DNA of 64,000 bases from DATMGU01 sp035555315 (GTDB lineage Bacteria > Pseudomonadota > Alphaproteobacteria > ATCC43930 > CGMCC-115725). Position numbers and translations under genes: made by a program. Where the stretch lies: positions 21,935 to 85,934 of the forward strand of contig DATMGU010000073.1 in assembly GCA_035555315.1 (NCBI GenBank), written 5' to 3'. Below the pieces are notes generated by a model. The model made no database searches and was not told the DNA's origin. It saw only the letters and a list, made by a program, of their open reading frames with translations. Shown in pieces: positions 9,067 to 18,048 of this stretch (position 1 is its first letter; each line of letters opens with the position of its first letter).

Positions 9067-10085
9067 CCAGCATGCTGAAGATCATCCAGCCGGGGCTGAT
9101 GACGACGCTGCAGGATCTCGGCCGCGTGGGCTATCAGGCCTTGGGCATTCCGGTCTCCGGGGCGCTCGACCCGATCGCCCTGCGCTTCGCCAACCGTCTG
9201 GTCGGCAATCCGGAGAGCGAAGCGGCCCTCGAGATCCTGGGTATGGGGCCGCATTTCACGGTCGCCGGCGGCGTGCGCCTCGCCCTGGTCGGCGGGGGCA
9301 ATCTGATCGTGAACGACCGCCCACCGATCGCCGCTGGCGCGAGCGTGACGGTTGGCGACGGGGTCGAGGTGAAGATCCTCGGGCCGCTTGCCGGGCCGGC
9401 CTATCTGTCGGTCGCCGGCGGGTTCGACGTGCCGATGTTTCTCGGCAGCCGGTCGACCTATCCGCGCAACAATCTGGGCGGCTTCGAGGGACGTCCCCTG
9501 CGGCCGCGCGACGCCATACCCCTGAGCCTCTCGGCGCCGCTGCCGGGGCCGGAGCGGCGCTTGGCGCAAGCCTGGGACTATGCCGAGACCGCGCGGGTGC
9601 GTGTCGTGCTGGGACCGCAGGATGATTATTTCACCGAAGCGGCGATCGTCCAGTTTCTGGAGGAACGCTTCACGGTGACCAAGGATGCCGACCGGATGGG
9701 CCTGCGCCTGGACGGGCCGGCACTGGCGCATTCCCGCGGTTTCGACATCGTCTCGGACGGCATCGTCAACGGCTCAATCCAGGTGCCGGGAACCGGGCGA
9801 CCGATCATCCTGCTGGCCGATCATCAATCGGCCGGCGGCTATCCCAAGATCGCCACTGTGATCTCCGCCGATCTGCCGCGACTGGCGCGCGCCGTGCCCG
9901 GTACCGTGTTGACCTTCGCGGCCGTCACGGTCGCCGAGGCGGAAGCCGCGCGCCGGCAGCTCGAAGCGCGTTTCGCCGAGCACCCGATCGAAAACTGGAG
10001 CGGTAGCCTGCCGGGCGAACTGGACGAGGCATCGCTCTATGCGGAGAACCTGATCAGCGGCGTCGTCGATGGGGCGGCCGTCTGA
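9063..10085 (+). CDS. pxpC: 5-oxoprolinase subunit C (biotin-dependent carboxyltransferase family)
   Basis: A 340-residue KipA/PxpC family protein. It carries QPGLMTTLQDLGRVGYQALG at the start, SGALDPIALRFANRLVGN, RSTYPRNNLGGFEGRPL and PIILLADHQSAGGYPKIATV, all diagnostic for allophanate hydrolase subunit 2 relatives. Coupled to pxpB by a four-base overlap. Divergence of pxpA from pxpBC still keeps all three oxoprolinase subunits under one intergenic region. Confidence 0.93.
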   Translation: MTSMLKIIQPGLMTTLQDLGRVGYQALGIPVSGALDPIALRFANRLVGNPESEAALEILGMGPHFTVAGGVRLALVGGGNLIVNDRPPIAAGASVTVGDGVEVKILGPLAGPAYLSVAGGFDVPMFLGSRSTYPRNNLGGFEGRPLRPRDAIPLSLSAPLPGPERRLAQAWDYAETARVRVVLGPQDDYFTEAAIVQFLEERFTVTKDADRMGLRLDGPALAHSRGFDIVSDGIVNGSIQVPGTGRPIILLADHQSAGGYPKIATVISADLPRLARAVPGTVLTFAAVTVAEAEAARRQLEARFAEHPIENWSGSLPGELDEASLYAENLISGVVDGAAV

Positions 10086-10091
10086 GGCGCC

Positions 10092-11333
10092 CTATTCCGC
10101 CACCGCGACCGGCGCGGGCGAACTGCCTTTGAGGAGGACGGCCGCGAGGATCGTGGCCGCCAGGGCCCCCGCCATCAGTTGGAACATCACGCCTGGATGG
10201 CCGTGATCCAGCACTACGCCGAGCACCAGCGGCGCTACCGATGAGCCGAGATCGAGGCCGGAATAGACAAAGCCGAATACCTTGCCGGTCGAGCCCGGCG
10301 GGGTAGCGCCGCGGACCAGCATATCGCGGGACGGCGTGGTGATGCCGGCCATGAAGCCGGCCACCGCGATCACGGATATCAATGCCGGATCGGCCAGCTT
10401 CACGCTACCGATCAGCAGAACGAGGGCCGCCGCGACGGCGAGGCCGATTGCGACGATCCGATCGTGATTGGTCGTGCGATCGGCCAACCAGCCGCCGAAC
10501 AGCGTACCGGCGCCATTTGCCAGCAGATAGGCGGTGACAGCGGCGCTGGCGATCGCCAGCGGGGTTTTATAGAGCTGCATCAAACTGGTCGGCAGAAAAG
10601 TCTGCATGCCGACCAGCGCCACCGCCAGCAGCGTGAAATAGACAAAACACAGCAAGACCGGCCGTGCCGTCAGCAACTGCAGCGTGGTGGCCGAACGCGC
10701 GCCGGACCGGCCACCAGACCGGGAGGGGATAGTTGGCGTGGCGGCGTGGCCGAACGCCAAGGTGGAGCGCTGCGTCACGAGCAACATCGCGACACCGATG
10801 CCAGCCAGCCCCACGGTCACCAGGGCGATCCGCCAAGAGCCGAGCGCCACCAGGCTCAGCATGGTGACCGGTGCCGCGGCCCAGCCGAGCGTGCCGCTCA
10901 GCGTATGCAGGCTATAGGCACGGGCGAGCCTTTTCGGCTGGACCCGATGGGTCATGATCGCGTAGTTCGCGGGATGGAACACGCTGTTGCCGAAGCCGGC
11001 GAGCATGACCAGCGGAAACATCATCCAGAACGCCGGCACCAACCCGATCAGGAGCATGCCCAAGGCGAGCAGCGCCAGCCCCGCCGGCAGCACGCGATTG
11101 GCGCCCAACCGATCGACGATGAAGCCCGACGCCGTCTGCGCCAAGCCGGACGAAACATAGAAAACCGTCATCAGCGCGCCCAACTCGGCATAGCCGCAGC
11201 CGAACGTCAAAGCCAGCAAGGGAAACAACGGCGGCAAAACCAGCTGGAAGAAATGGCTGGAGAAATGCCCGAAGGCGACCAGCCCGATGACCTGCGCATC
11301 CTGCCTGGCTGGCGTCACGGCCATATCCGTCAT
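10092..11333 (-). CDS. MFS transporter, fosmidomycin-resistance (Fsr)-like
   Basis: A 413-residue 12-helix major facilitator. It begins with VIGLVAFGHFSSHFFQLVLPP and contains GFGNSVFHPANYAIM followed by ARAYSLHTLSGTLGW, a layout shared with the Fsr fosmidomycin-resistance group of exporters. Helix-rich halves are separated by a cytoplasmic loop at ~195-215. Substrate unknown. It is convergent with pxpC (6 bp apart) and divergent from the truncated FUSC gene. Confidence 0.82.
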   Translation of the reverse strand: MTDMAVTPARQDAQVIGLVAFGHFSSHFFQLVLPPLFPLLALTFGCGYAELGALMTVFYVSSGLAQTASGFIVDRLGANRVLPAGLALLALGMLLIGLVPAFWMMFPLVMLAGFGNSVFHPANYAIMTHRVQPKRLARAYSLHTLSGTLGWAAAPVTMLSLVALGSWRIALVTVGLAGIGVAMLLVTQRSTLAFGHAATPTIPSRSGGRSGARSATTLQLLTARPVLLCFVYFTLLAVALVGMQTFLPTSLMQLYKTPLAIASAAVTAYLLANGAGTLFGGWLADRTTNHDRIVAIGLAVAAALVLLIGSVKLADPALISVIAVAGFMAGITTPSRDMLVRGATPPGSTGKVFGFVYSGLDLGSSVAPLVLGVVLDHGHPGVMFQLMAGALAATILAAVLLKGSSPAPVAVAE

Positions 11334-11459
11334 CGGTCTCGCTCCCTATACTCACCAGACATCGTGGGCTTTGCTGCCGAATGCTTCATCGAAGCGTAGC
11401 AAAGATATCCGGGTTACAGCCGCGAGGAAAAGATCGGGACGGACGCCGGGATTGCATAG

Positions 11460-12275
11460 GTCGTAAGGACGAGGCGTTCTCTAGTATCTTCGTCCATCAT
11501 CGGCGCTGCGCTGGGTGGACTGGCCGCGATCTTGTGGCGCGGCCTGGTGATGCTATTGGGCATGAGCCCGGAAGTCTCGGTCATCCTGGCGATGCCGCTC
11601 ATGTTCATCGGTGCGCTGGCGCAATCGCAGCGACCTCTCATGTTCGTTGGCCTGGCGTTCAACATGTGCTTCGCGGTGCTCGGGCAACTCACACGCGTTC
11701 AACCCGACGGCCCGCTCGCAACCGTCTGGGTGACGCTCGCCCTGCTGGCGGGTATTGGCGTCAGCTACACCGCGTTCCGCTGGATCATGCCGATGAACAG
11801 CGGGCGCAAGTTCGCAAATGTACAGCGCGCCATGCGCAACGAGCTGACGCGGATCGTTAACAGCCGGACCGTCGGTCAGGCCGAACGGCATCGCATTCGG
11901 CTTCACCGCTTGGTACTGGACCTGATGCTGCGGACGGGTGACTCCGAGGGTGCCGTCGCTGTCGCGGATGCGGCGCTTGCCAATCTGAGCGTCGGCAATG
12001 CGCTGACCGGTGTTCAGGACGCGCTCGCGCAGCGGCGCTCTCTGACCACGCTCGATGGCTTCGTCAGCAAGGCCTTGAAGCAAATCGTCCTCGACGACTT
12101 CATCTCCGGCTCGACCAGCACCGCGATGGAACAGGCCCTCGAACGGATTGATCAGACGCTTCGGGAAATTGTCGATAGTCCGGCCGCCGCCCCGCTGCGG
12201 GCATCGCTTGAACAAACTCGGTGCGGCCTCGACAATGCGTCGTTCTGGATTCGGCGCGCCGGAGCCATCGGATAA
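11460..12275 (+). pseudogene. FUSC-family exporter, 5'-truncated remnant
   Basis: Open frame of ~271 codons resembling the second membrane half and C-terminal cytoplasmic part of FUSC/aromatic-acid exporter-like proteins, which are normally about 650-700 residues. Hydrophobic segments include IIGAALGGLAAILWRGL, VILAMPLMFIGALAQSQRP and MFVGLAFNMCFAVL, followed by a helical soluble part to residue ~270. Family-like sequence continues upstream of the first usable start (TTG at 11532) to a TAG at 11457, and there is no room for the missing N-terminal half before the divergent MFS gene. I read it as a deletion remnant; translation of a shortened product from the TTG cannot be excluded. Confidence 0.6.
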
Positions 12276-12288
12276 GACCCGCGACCGC

Positions 12289-13098
12289 TTAAGCCCGGGC
12301 GACGTCCGAGAAGAATGCGTCGACGGACATGACGATGCCGGTGGCGACCTTGCGCTGATAGGCGGCAGTCCGCAGCAGCCGGTCTTCCTCGCGGTTCGAC
12401 AGACAGCCGAGTTCAATGAGGGCGGAGGGGATGTCCGGCGCCTTCAGCACTGCGAAGCCGGCGGAACGGTGGCTGTTTTCCAGCATGCGGACTTCATGGC
12501 CGAGCCGGCCGACGATCTGGCGGGCGAGGCCGATCGACAGGTTGCTGGTCTGGCGACGGGCCAGATCGAGCAGGATGTTGCTGACTTCCGGCGTCTGGTG
12601 CGACAGGTCGATGCCGGCGACGATATCGGCCTTGTTCTCGCGTGCCGCCAGGGCGGCGGCCTCGGCATCGGAAGCCTTGTCGCTGAGAGTGAAGACCGAG
12701 GCGCCGCGGACGTTGCTGTCCGGTATCGCGTCCGCATGGATCGACAGGAAGAGGTCGGCATTGGCGTTGCGAGCACGCACCACCCGTTCAGGCAGTGGGA
12801 TGAAGACGTCGGTGCTGCGGGTCAATATCGGTTTGAAGCGATGCGTCGCCTCGAGCTGCCGGGCGATCTCGCGTGCGGTGTCGAACGCCACATCCTTCTC
12901 ATAGGCGCCGCTATAGGCGATACAACCAGGATCGACCCCGCCATGACCGGGATCGATCACGACGATCGGCCGGCGCACCACCGGTTTGGTGCGCACCTCC
13001 GCCAACGCGGCACTCGACAGCGACAAACTGAACGCCCCGATTCCCATCGAACCAGCCAACCGCAACAGCTCGCGCCGATCAAAATCGTTCCGTGCCAT
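12289..13098 (-). CDS. N-acetylmuramoyl-L-alanine amidase, Tat-exported (Amidase_3)
   Basis: A 269-residue zinc amidase that cuts the bond between N-acetylmuramate and L-alanine in peptidoglycan. The N-terminus FDRRELLRLAG is a twin-arginine signal followed by a hydrophobic stretch ending ALA at about residue 33. Zinc and catalytic residues are in place: IDPGHGGVDPG, AYEKDVAFD, SIHADAIP and IELGCLSN. The ATG at 13098 follows GGGGGAG; an upstream extension in frame is glycine-rich and unsupported. No AMIN or LysM domain is present, so this is the minimal AmiC/AmiA-like catalytic form. Confidence 0.92.
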   Translation of the reverse strand: MARNDFDRRELLRLAGSMGIGAFSLSLSSAALAEVRTKPVVRRPIVVIDPGHGGVDPGCIAYSGAYEKDVAFDTAREIARQLEATHRFKPILTRSTDVFIPLPERVVRARNANADLFLSIHADAIPDSNVRGASVFTLSDKASDAEAAALAARENKADIVAGIDLSHQTPEVSNILLDLARRQTSNLSIGLARQIVGRLGHEVRMLENSHRSAGFAVLKAPDIPSALIELGCLSNREEDRLLRTAAYQRKVATGIVMSVDAFFSDVARA

Positions 13099-13275
13099 CA
13101 CACCAACTCCCCCGCCCGCACCCCCGCGGCCTTCGTCGCCCATCGACCTTCGGCAACAGCGTCTGATGGTCAGACTCCACCGAGAATGCCGATTAGCAGG
13201 TTAACCATAACCGAAAACTCAGCGAGATGCCACAGGGGATTGCATTGAAACGGAAAAACCTTCGCGCTGGTTGTC

Positions 13276-14061
13276 CTAGGAAGAAATATCGGAGTCTCCC
13301 CCCCTCTCAACATCCCCCTCGGTATCGATAACGATCTGCACCCGATCGGCAGCGAAACGGGTGACGCCGAAATCGACCCGCCGTCCATCGGCATCGACAT
13401 CGACCGATTCCGATTGGAGGATCGGCCGGGTCACCGGTTGACGCAGGTGTTGAGCCTCCTCCGCCGTCGGCAACCTCGCGGTCACCCGGGTGGTGAGGCG
13501 GCGGTAATCGGCTACGCCGTGACGGTTGAGCGCCTCGGTGATCGTACAGCCCTCGGCCAGGATCGCCGCCATGTCCGGGAAGCGCCGGGCGGGGAAATAG
13601 CTGGTCGAAAACGACAGAGGGGAGCCCCCGGCATCGCCGATCCTCTCGAACAGCACGACCGGATCGTCCGGCGCCAATAGAAGGGCGGCGGCGGCCTTGG
13701 CGGAAGGTGTGGTGGTCAGCAGCCGTACCATCCGGCCATGCGGTTCCCGTCGATTGCGCAGGATATTCTCGCTGAAGCGCGTGCGCGACCCGACGCGGTA
13801 ATCGATGATGCCTTCCTGGACGAAGGTCCCGCGCCCCTGCTCCACCCGCAGCATGCCATCGGCGACCAAGGCCGCTACCGCCCGGCGTACGGTGTGGCGG
13901 TTAACCGCGAAGCGCCGCGCCAGAATCTGCTCGGTCGGCAGGCGGTCGCCGGGCTGCCAGACACCGCCGGTGATTTCCGACTGCAGTGCGGCGCGAATCT
14001 GATGCCACAGCGACACGCCGGCACTGCGCTGAAGCTCGGCTTCCCTGTCGGGATCGATCAT
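13276..14061 (-). CDS. phnF: GntR/HutC-family repressor of phosphonate genes (PhnF-like)
   Basis: A 261-residue GntR regulator of the HutC subfamily. The winged helix spans ~10-80 (WHQIRAALQSEI, GDRLPTEQILARRFAVNRHTVRR in two parts, then the VEQGRGTFV wing) and a UTRA effector domain follows (~95-250). Its position divergent from phnGHIJKLM identifies it as PhnF, which in other bacteria represses C-P lyase genes. The start is taken at the ATG at 14061, where family similarity begins; a GTG nine bases upstream is an alternative. No clear ribosome site is seen. Confidence 0.85.
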   Translation of the reverse strand: MIDPDREAELQRSAGVSLWHQIRAALQSEITGGVWQPGDRLPTEQILARRFAVNRHTVRRAVAALVADGMLRVEQGRGTFVQEGIIDYRVGSRTRFSENILRNRREPHGRMVRLLTTTPSAKAAAALLLAPDDPVVLFERIGDAGGSPLSFSTSYFPARRFPDMAAILAEGCTITEALNRHGVADYRRLTTRVTARLPTAEEAQHLRQPVTRPILQSESVDVDADGRRVDFGVTRFAADRVQIVIDTEGDVERGGDSDISS

Positions 14062-14146
14062 TGGGGACACCGTCAAAAATAGTTCATGTGTTTCCGGCTT
14101 TACTTCCGCCGCGCTTTGAGTCGAATATCCATCCTGAGAGGTATGG

Positions 14147-14644
14147 ATGTCTAGACAAATTTTGGAAACGTCGAGCGATCGGCCGGAACCCGGATCGACG
14201 GAGCTCCAGATCGTCGAGCGGCGTCGGTGGATGGCGGTGCTGGCCAAGGCGACCCTCGCGGATCTGGAGGCTGTCTGGAACGCCCAGACGCCGCAGCCGG
14301 CCTATAGCTTTCTGCGCCAAGCTGAAATCGGGCTGGTCATGGTCCGCGGCCGCACAGGCGGTACCGGGGCGCCGTTCAACCTGGGCGAGATGACGATGGC
14401 CCGCTGTGTCGTTCGGCTGGCGAATGGCACCACCGGGTTCGGCCATGTCGCCGGCCGCGATCGGCGCCATGCCGAGCTTGCGGCCGTGTTCGACGGGCTG
14501 CTGCAGGATCCCACACGGCGGCGAGTACTGGAGGAAACCCTGGTCAACCCGATCGAACGGCGGCAGCACGCTGCGAAAGCCGCCCGGGCCGGCGCCGTCG
14601 CGGCCACCAAGGTCGACTTCTTCACGATGGTGCGCGGCGAATGA
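14147..14644 (+). CDS. phnG: Phosphonate C-P lyase system protein PhnG
   Basis: A 165-residue PhnG. RRRWMAVLAKATLADLE and the GTGAPFNLGEMTMARCVVRL segment are characteristic, as is FGHVAGRDRRHAELAAVFDGLLQD. PhnG is part of the PhnGHIJ core complex that transfers a phosphonate onto the ribose of ATP and cleaves the C-P bond. It is the first gene of a tightly overlapped operon; GAGAGG precedes the ATG. Its stop overlaps phnH. Confidence 0.93.
   Translation: MSRQILETSSDRPEPGSTELQIVERRRWMAVLAKATLADLEAVWNAQTPQPAYSFLRQAEIGLVMVRGRTGGTGAPFNLGEMTMARCVVRLANGTTGFGHVAGRDRRHAELAAVFDGLLQDPTRRRVLEETLVNPIERRQHAAKAARAGAVAATKVDFFTMVRGE
14148..14157. promoter_or_regulatory. Candidate PhnF operator
   Basis: A perfect 10-bp palindrome, TGTCTAGACA, overlapping the first codons of phnG. 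Its core GTCTAGAC fits the HutC-subfamily operator rule GT-N-TA-N-AC exactly. It is the only such match I noticed in the phnF-phnG intergenic region. Binding here would block expression of the C-P lyase operon. Confidence 0.55.
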
Positions 14645-15276
14645 CCGGCGTCTCCTCCGCTCCGCCCATCCAAGCTGACCTGGCTCCTGGCTTCGCTGAT
14701 CCGGTCGACAACGCGCAACGGGTGTTTCGTGCCGTTTTGGACGCGATGGCCGGGCCGGGCCGGATCATCGTTCCGCCGTTAGACACACCGTCGCCAATCG
14801 CCGGGACGCTGGGGCCGGCCGCTCTCGCGATCGGTCTGTCGCTGTTCGATTTCGAAACCAACATCTGGTTCGACGATGCGGCCCGGGCAGCGTCCGGCTA
14901 TCTGCGGTTTCATGTGAATTGCCCGATGGCCGAGACACCGGCCTCGGCCGATTTCGCCATGCTCGGCGATCCGGCGGGGATCCTGCCGCTCAACCGATTT
15001 TCCTTGGGCACCGATGCCTCGCCCGAACGCTCGACGACGCTCATCATCGAGCTGCCGGCACTAACCGGCGGAGCGTCCGTCCGACTGACCGGCCCGGGCA
15101 TCGAGACCGAACGCGACTTCGCGCCGACCGGGCTGCCGGACGGTTTCTGGGCGGCGCGTGCCGAGTTGGCCGAACTGTTCCCGCGCGGCCTCGATCTGAT
15201 CTTCACCGCTGGTGATCGGCTGTCAGCGATGCCACGCACCACGATCGCCGAGCCGTCATTCGACAGGGAGCCCTGA
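14641..15276 (+). CDS. phnH: Phosphonate C-P lyase system protein PhnH
   Basis: A 211-residue PhnH, the second core-complex subunit. DNAQRVFRAVLDAMAGPGRI near the N-terminus and LTGPGIE towards the C-terminus are family signatures. Starts inside the phnG stop (ATGA) and ends one base before phnI. PhnH resembles a PLP-fold scaffold without the cofactor and stabilises the complex. Confidence 0.92.
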   Translation: MTGVSSAPPIQADLAPGFADPVDNAQRVFRAVLDAMAGPGRIIVPPLDTPSPIAGTLGPAALAIGLSLFDFETNIWFDDAARAASGYLRFHVNCPMAETPASADFAMLGDPAGILPLNRFSLGTDASPERSTTLIIELPALTGGASVRLTGPGIETERDFAPTGLPDGFWAARAELAELFPRGLDLIFTAGDRLSAMPRTTIAEPSFDREP

Positions 15277-15277
15277 G

Positions 15278-16393
15278 ATGTATGTCGCAGTCAAAGGCGG
15301 CGAGCGGGCGATCGATGCCGCGCATGCGCTGTTGGCCAACCAGCGGCGCGGCGATCCGGCGGTGCCGGAACTCACCCTCGACCAGATCGGCCAGCAACTC
15401 GGCCTCGCCGTCGACCGGGTGATGACCGAAGGGTCGATCCATGACCGGGAATTGGCCGCCCTCGCCATCAAGCAGGCTTGCGGCGATCTGATCGAGGCGA
15501 TCTTCTTGCTGCGCGCCTACCGCACCACCCTGCCCCGCTTCGCTGTGTCGCAGCCGGTCGACACGACAACCGGTGAGATCCGTCGACGGATCTCCGCGAC
15601 GTTCAAGGACATCCCCGGCGGCCAGATCCTCGGCTCGACCTTCGACTACACCCATCGCCTGCTGGATTTCGCCCTGGCCGCGGGCACTCCGGTCAGTGCC
15701 GCGTCCCCCTCGCCGGCAGACACGGCGATATCGGAAGTCGGGGTAATGCCTCGGGTCGTCGATCTGCTCGACCGGGACGGGCTGATGGAACGGTTTCCGG
15801 CCGATGCCGAAGCGGCAGAGCCGGTCGATCTCACGCGGCAGCCGCTCGCCTTTCCCGCCGACCGGCCGACCCGGCTGCAGAATTTGGCGCGCGGCGACGA
15901 GGGTTTTCTGCTGGCGCTGGCCTATTCGACCCAGCGCGGCTACGGCAAGAACCACCCCTTCGCCGGCGAGATCCGGATCGTCGACGTCACCGTCGAGATC
16001 GTGCCGGAGGAACTGGGTTTTCCGGTCGAGATCGGCGAGATCACCCTCACCGAATGCGAGATGATCAACCAATTCGTCGGGTCGGCGACGGCACCACCAC
16101 AATTCACCCGCGGCTATGGCTTGGTGTTCGGCCAAGGCGAGCGCAAGGCGATGGCCATGGCGCTGGTCGACCGGTCGCTGCGCGCCCGTGAATTGGGCGA
16201 GACCATTTCGGCTCCAGCGCAGGATGAGGAGTTTGTGTTGTACCATTCCGACAATGTCGAAGCGTCGGGCTTCGTGCAGCATCTGAAACTGCCGCATTAC
16301 GTCGATTTCCAATCCGAACTCGACCTGGTCCGGCGCCTGCGCGCGGCGGCGGAAGCCAAGGCGGCCGATTCCATCGACGAGGCCGCGGAATGA
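15278..16393 (+). CDS. phnI: Alpha-D-ribose 1-methylphosphonate 5-triphosphate synthase subunit PhnI
   Basis: A 371-residue PhnI, the nucleosidase-like catalytic subunit that releases adenine when the phosphonate is attached to ribose-5-triphosphate. MYVAVKGGERAIDAAHALL, AVDRVMTEGS and the GYGKNHPFAGEIRI segment are diagnostic. The ATG at 15278 gives this canonical start; the frame extends upstream without similarity. Overlaps phnJ by ATGA. Confidence 0.95.
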   Translation: MYVAVKGGERAIDAAHALLANQRRGDPAVPELTLDQIGQQLGLAVDRVMTEGSIHDRELAALAIKQACGDLIEAIFLLRAYRTTLPRFAVSQPVDTTTGEIRRRISATFKDIPGGQILGSTFDYTHRLLDFALAAGTPVSAASPSPADTAISEVGVMPRVVDLLDRDGLMERFPADAEAAEPVDLTRQPLAFPADRPTRLQNLARGDEGFLLALAYSTQRGYGKNHPFAGEIRIVDVTVEIVPEELGFPVEIGEITLTECEMINQFVGSATAPPQFTRGYGLVFGQGERKAMAMALVDRSLRARELGETISAPAQDEEFVLYHSDNVEASGFVQHLKLPHYVDFQSELDLVRRLRAAAEAKAADSIDEAAE

Positions 16394-17250
16394 GTACCGC
16401 CCAACAGGCTGGCGTCACCGGCTATAACTTCGCCTATCTGGACGAGCAGACCAAGCGGATGATCCGCCGGTCGATCCTGAAGGCAGTGGCGATCCCCGGC
16501 TATCAGGTGCCGTTCGGCAGCCGCGAGATGCCGCTCCCCTATGGCTGGGGCACCGGCGGCATCCAGGTAACGGCGAGCGTCATCGGCCACGACGACGTGC
16601 TGAAAGTGATCGACCAGGGGGCCGACGACACGACCAACGCGGTCTCGATCCGCCGGTTCTTCGCGCGCACGGCGGGCGTCGCCACCACCGAACGCACGGT
16701 CGACGCGACGCTGATCCAGACCCGGCATCGCATCCCGGAAACGCCGCTTACCGCCGGCCAGATCATCGTCTATCAGGTGCCGATCCCCGAGCCTCTGCGC
16801 TGGCTGGAGCCGCGCGAGACCGAGACGCGCATCATGCACGCGCTCAAGGAATATGGCTCGATGCATGTCCGCTTCTACGAGGACATCGCCCATCACGGGC
16901 GCATCGTCACGACCTACGACTATCCGGTGCTGGTCAACGACCGCTATTTGATGCGGCCCTCGCCGATCCCGAAATTCGACAATCCCAAGATGCACATGAA
17001 CCCGGCACTGCAGCTGTTCGGCGCCGGCCGCGAAAAGCGCATCTACGCGGTACCGCCCTTCACCAAGGTGAAGAGCCTGGATTTCGAGGATCATCCCTTC
17101 GCGATCGAAAGCTGGGACCAGGGCTGCGCACTCTGCGGCTCTCATGACAGCTATCTCGACGAGGTGATCACCGACGACCAAGGCACCCGGATGTTCGTCT
17201 GCAGTGACACCGATTATTGCCATGATCGCCTCGCGGAGACGCAAGCGTGA
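16390..17250 (+). CDS. phnJ: Alpha-D-ribose 1-methylphosphonate 5-phosphate C-P lyase PhnJ
   Basis: A 286-residue radical-SAM enzyme that performs the actual C-P bond cleavage. The unusual cluster and radical cysteines are all present: Cys246, Cys249, Cys271 and Cys277 have the same 3/22/6 spacing as the characterised E. coli enzyme. N-terminal GYNFAYLDEQTKRMIRR and the PYGWGTGGIQVT motif are strictly PhnJ-like. Starts within the phnI stop and overlaps phnK by four bases. Confidence 0.97.
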   Translation: MSTAQQAGVTGYNFAYLDEQTKRMIRRSILKAVAIPGYQVPFGSREMPLPYGWGTGGIQVTASVIGHDDVLKVIDQGADDTTNAVSIRRFFARTAGVATTERTVDATLIQTRHRIPETPLTAGQIIVYQVPIPEPLRWLEPRETETRIMHALKEYGSMHVRFYEDIAHHGRIVTTYDYPVLVNDRYLMRPSPIPKFDNPKMHMNPALQLFGAGREKRIYAVPPFTKVKSLDFEDHPFAIESWDQGCALCGSHDSYLDEVITDDQGTRMFVCSDTDYCHDRLAETQA

Positions 17251-18047
17251 GCGCGTTGTCCGCGACGCCCATCGACGACCTACCCGTGCTGAGCGTGCGT
17301 GGGCTCACCAAGCTCTATGGCACGCGGGTCGGCTGCCGGGATGTGGATATCGAGCTATGGCCCGGCGAGGTGCTGGGCGTCGTCGGCGAGTCCGGGTCGG
17401 GCAAGACCACGCTGCTCGACTGCCTGTCGGCGCGGCTGACGCCGAGCGCCGGCACCATCCATTACCAGCGCCGCGACGGCAGGGTGGTTGAGCTGTTCGA
17501 GCTGTCGGAGCCGGCCCGACGCACGCTGCTGCGCACCGAATGGGGGGTGGTACGCCAGAACCCACGCGACGGGCTGCGGCTCGATGTCAGCGCCGGCGCC
17601 AATGTCGGCGAGCGGCTGATGGCGATCGGTGCCCGGCATTACGGCGACATCCGCCGGGAAGCGGTGAGTTGGCTGGGCAAAGTCGAGATCGATGGCGACC
17701 GGGTCGATGACCGGCCGACGGCGTTTTCCGGCGGCATGCAACAGCGGCTGCAGATCGCGCGCAACCTGGTCACGAATCCGCGCTTGGTCTTCATGGATGA
17801 GCCGACCGGCGGGCTCGACGTCTCGGTGCAGGCACGGCTGCTGGACCTCATTCGTGGGTTGGTCGCCAATCTCGGGCTGTCGGCGATCATCGTCACCCAT
17901 GATCTGGCGGTCGCCCGCTTGTTGGCGCATCGCCTGATGGTGATGCGCGGCGGCGTGGTAGTGGAGACCGGGCTCACCGATCAGGTGCTCGACGATCCGC
18001 AGCACGCCTACACCCAGCTCCTGGTCTCCTCGATTCTGCAGGTATGA
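17247..18047 (+). CDS. phnK: Phosphonate C-P lyase system protein PhnK (ABC-type ATPase)
   Basis: A 266-residue ABC ATPase-like protein with Walker A GESGSGKTTLLDCL, signature FSGGMQQRLQIARNL and Walker B VFMDEPTGGLDVSVQ. PhnK docks on the PhnGHIJ core rather than on a permease. The location between phnJ and phnL and the NPRDGLRLDVSAGANVGERL segment support PhnK instead of a peptide-transporter ATPase, which it resembles. Confidence 0.93.
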   Translation: MSALSATPIDDLPVLSVRGLTKLYGTRVGCRDVDIELWPGEVLGVVGESGSGKTTLLDCLSARLTPSAGTIHYQRRDGRVVELFELSEPARRTLLRTEWGVVRQNPRDGLRLDVSAGANVGERLMAIGARHYGDIRREAVSWLGKVEIDGDRVDDRPTAFSGGMQQRLQIARNLVTNPRLVFMDEPTGGLDVSVQARLLDLIRGLVANLGLSAIIVTHDLAVARLLAHRLMVMRGGVVVETGLTDQVLDDPQHAYTQLLVSSILQV

Positions 18048-18048
18048 G

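Noticed and set aside
14116..14144. TTGAGT-17-AGGTAT as the phnG promoter
   Set aside because: The predicted transcription start would fall after the phnG ATG, and the -10 overlaps the ribosome site, so the spacing is implausible.
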